Of a stretch of 20,425 nt of DNA, positions 19,061-20,425 are shown piece by piece (position 1 is the stretch's first letter; every line of letters starts with the position of its first letter). The notes beneath the pieces are model-generated. The model was not told the origin of the DNA. It saw nothing but the letters and a program-made list of their open reading frames with translations, and made no database searches. Made by a program: the position numbers and the translations under genes. Origin of the DNA: Parasitella parasitica (Eukaryota; Mucoromycota; Mucoromycetes; Mucorales; Mucoraceae); the NCBI GenBank assembly GCA_025201805.1, contig MU619462.1:1-20425 (forward strand), read 5' to 3'.

Positions 19061-19130
19061 AAAAATAACAAAAAAAAAAAAGAGAGAAAGAGAAAATTGA
19101 TGGAATTCTTTATGTTGCACCTATTTTATA
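19061..19130 (-). promoter_or_regulatory. Core-promoter-like TATA element and pyrimidine tract of the myosin gene
   Basis: On the minus strand TATAAAATA (19130-19122) is followed by TTTTCTCTTTCTCTC and a run of 12 T (19081-19070), about 130 and 80 bases before the ATG at 18995. The order and wording of the tract resemble those before the transcription-factor gene in this window. Confidence 0.4.
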
Positions 19131-20425
19131 ATAGTTGTACAGTCCAGGAACGAGATATTAGAATAGGTGCGGACTCGAACTATTTATTTATACAAAACGG
19201 AATCACCCATCATCCTCCACTGATAGATTATTAAAAAACATGCACAGTTTTTTGTCACTTGATGTTGTATCTTGCTTATGCATATGAAGGTGTGTATGAG
19301 GACATTATAGTGCACAAAAGCAAATTTGCGTGTATCAGCGTCCAATTTTCAAGCAAGATATGATAATCATTCTTGCTTCGTTCAGTATTGTTAGAGACTT
19401 CTCCATGTTCAAGCCATTATATACGGTAAAAGAGAAGAACTAGAATATAACGTGATAAATGAGGCTTGTATAACTCTAATCTTTCTTAGTTTCAGAAAAA
19501 TACTACGTTTATATAGTTTATAGTAAATAGAGTGTCTTGTTGATTTCAGTAGATGTACATAACAAAGTGTTCACCTTTGCCTATAGCGATGCCCTATATC
19601 CTTTGATATAGTTATTCGCACCTTTGTATCATTACTCTAAATGGTTACTACAAAATGTGTGCCATTTGTAGTACAATATAATGGCTAAAAACCCGACTAA
19701 TCTGTCTTCCAGGTCATTCATATTGAATATTGGACACCTGCTTGTTTACATTATCTCTGATATATCATTATGCAAATGTAATCTCAGTTAGAAGTAATTG
19801 CTTAAGATTCGGTCTTTAATCCCTTAATGCTAATCATTCAAACTTACATCTCATCATTCTTCTGCGATTCAGTCTGGCATCCTCTGCCATTGTCGCCTAA
19901 TGTCTTTGATCGTTTTACGCAATTAAGAATATTTTATAGGTTAGGACTAGGATCTCACTTACATTAACTGTCTTAGCATGATTGAATTTGGGCCACTCAA
20001 ATAGCCCTACTTGGAAAGAGAGATACCGAATCTTCAACATTTAAATTTGTTCAATGGAATAACCTTGTAACATGCACATATCATAAATACAGCGAGAATA
20101 AAATGAATAGATACTTGTGTATTATATACAGGTGAAAAGAAAAGATCAAGTATGTGTAGCGAGAATTCGAAAATAATCTCATCTGAGCTTTTGCCATTAA
20201 AGCTGCTAAAAACTTGATCCTTTAGCAATATTATCACGAATGTATTTCCTGGTTTTATAGCATATGTATTTGTAGCAACAATCAAAATGTTGCCGAAGCG
20301 AAGGCTGGAAATGTGGTAAATGCTCTCAGAGCCACGCTTTATTTTTCATATATATAGTAATAATAAATTTGAATCCCTTTCTTCCCTATATCTTTCAATG
20401 CTGCTATGTGATAATATATAATTCA
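19131..20425. other. Upstream region of the myosin gene without a supported gene
   Basis: AT-rich DNA with only short frames. The longest minus-strand frame (about 20285-20034) starts with TTG, has no motif and is not supported as a gene. No tRNA or strong repeat was seen. Confidence 0.5.

Noticed and set aside
18677-19234. 185-codon plus-strand frame
   Set aside because: It is antisense to myosin exons 1 and 2 and their intron. Its C-terminal half is a lysine run from the poly-A tract.
20034-20285. 83-codon minus-strand frame upstream of the myosin gene
   Set aside because: It begins with TTG, is dominated by hydrophobic and aromatic residues typical of AT-rich noise, and shows no domain.
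1-20425. CRISPR array, bacterial operon or phage-like module
   Set aside because: No regularly spaced repeats, no ribosome-binding-site-led gene clusters; spliced genes and a polymerase III tRNA show the DNA is eukaryotic.

Overview
The window looks like nuclear DNA of a filamentous fungus, most likely Mucoromycota (Mucorales type). The evidence is AT-rich intergenic DNA, many short GT-AG introns (56 to 84 nt) with GTAAG-like donors, a typical fungal Zn2Cys6 regulator, a fungal class V myosin, a zinc-knuckle LINE, and one polymerase III tRNA gene. The phylum is inferred from overall protein character, not from any search.

Layout. Positions 1 to about 2335 (minus strand) hold the 5' part of a LINE-type retrotransposon. 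It has an intact ORF1 (RRM-like segment plus two CCHC knuckles) and the start of ORF2 (APE-type endonuclease), which runs off the window edge. A third, unidentified reading frame overlaps the ORF1 start codon. Positions 2336 to 8700 are gene-poor: a complete tRNA-Thr(AGT), an isolated polymerase III B box, two short perfect hairpins, and scattered frameshifted protein-like fragments on both strands. The best of these, at 7783-8495 minus, looks like the C-terminal part of a transposon gene.

Positions 8786 to 11671 (minus) hold a complete three-exon gene for a 913-residue Zn2Cys6 transcription factor. Positions 11672 to 13567 are intergenic, with a possible upstream TATA element, one orphan 131-codon frame, and a diverged inverted duplication near 13.0-13.3 kb. 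Positions 13568 to 18995 (minus) hold a complete ten-exon gene for a 1618-residue class V myosin; the spliced length is an exact multiple of three and every exon junction keeps a conserved motif in frame. Positions 18996 to 20425 are its upstream region, with no gene that I can support.

The two host genes lie head to tail on the same strand but are well separated, and nothing suggests they are co-regulated beyond similar core promoters (a TATA-like element followed by a T-rich tract). I see no CRISPR array, bacterial operon or clearly new defence-type system. The observations most worth a second look are the tightly abutting or overlapping reading frames of the LINE, the inverted duplication at 13.0-13.3 kb, and the mosaic of transposon remnants between 4.3 and 8.7 kb.
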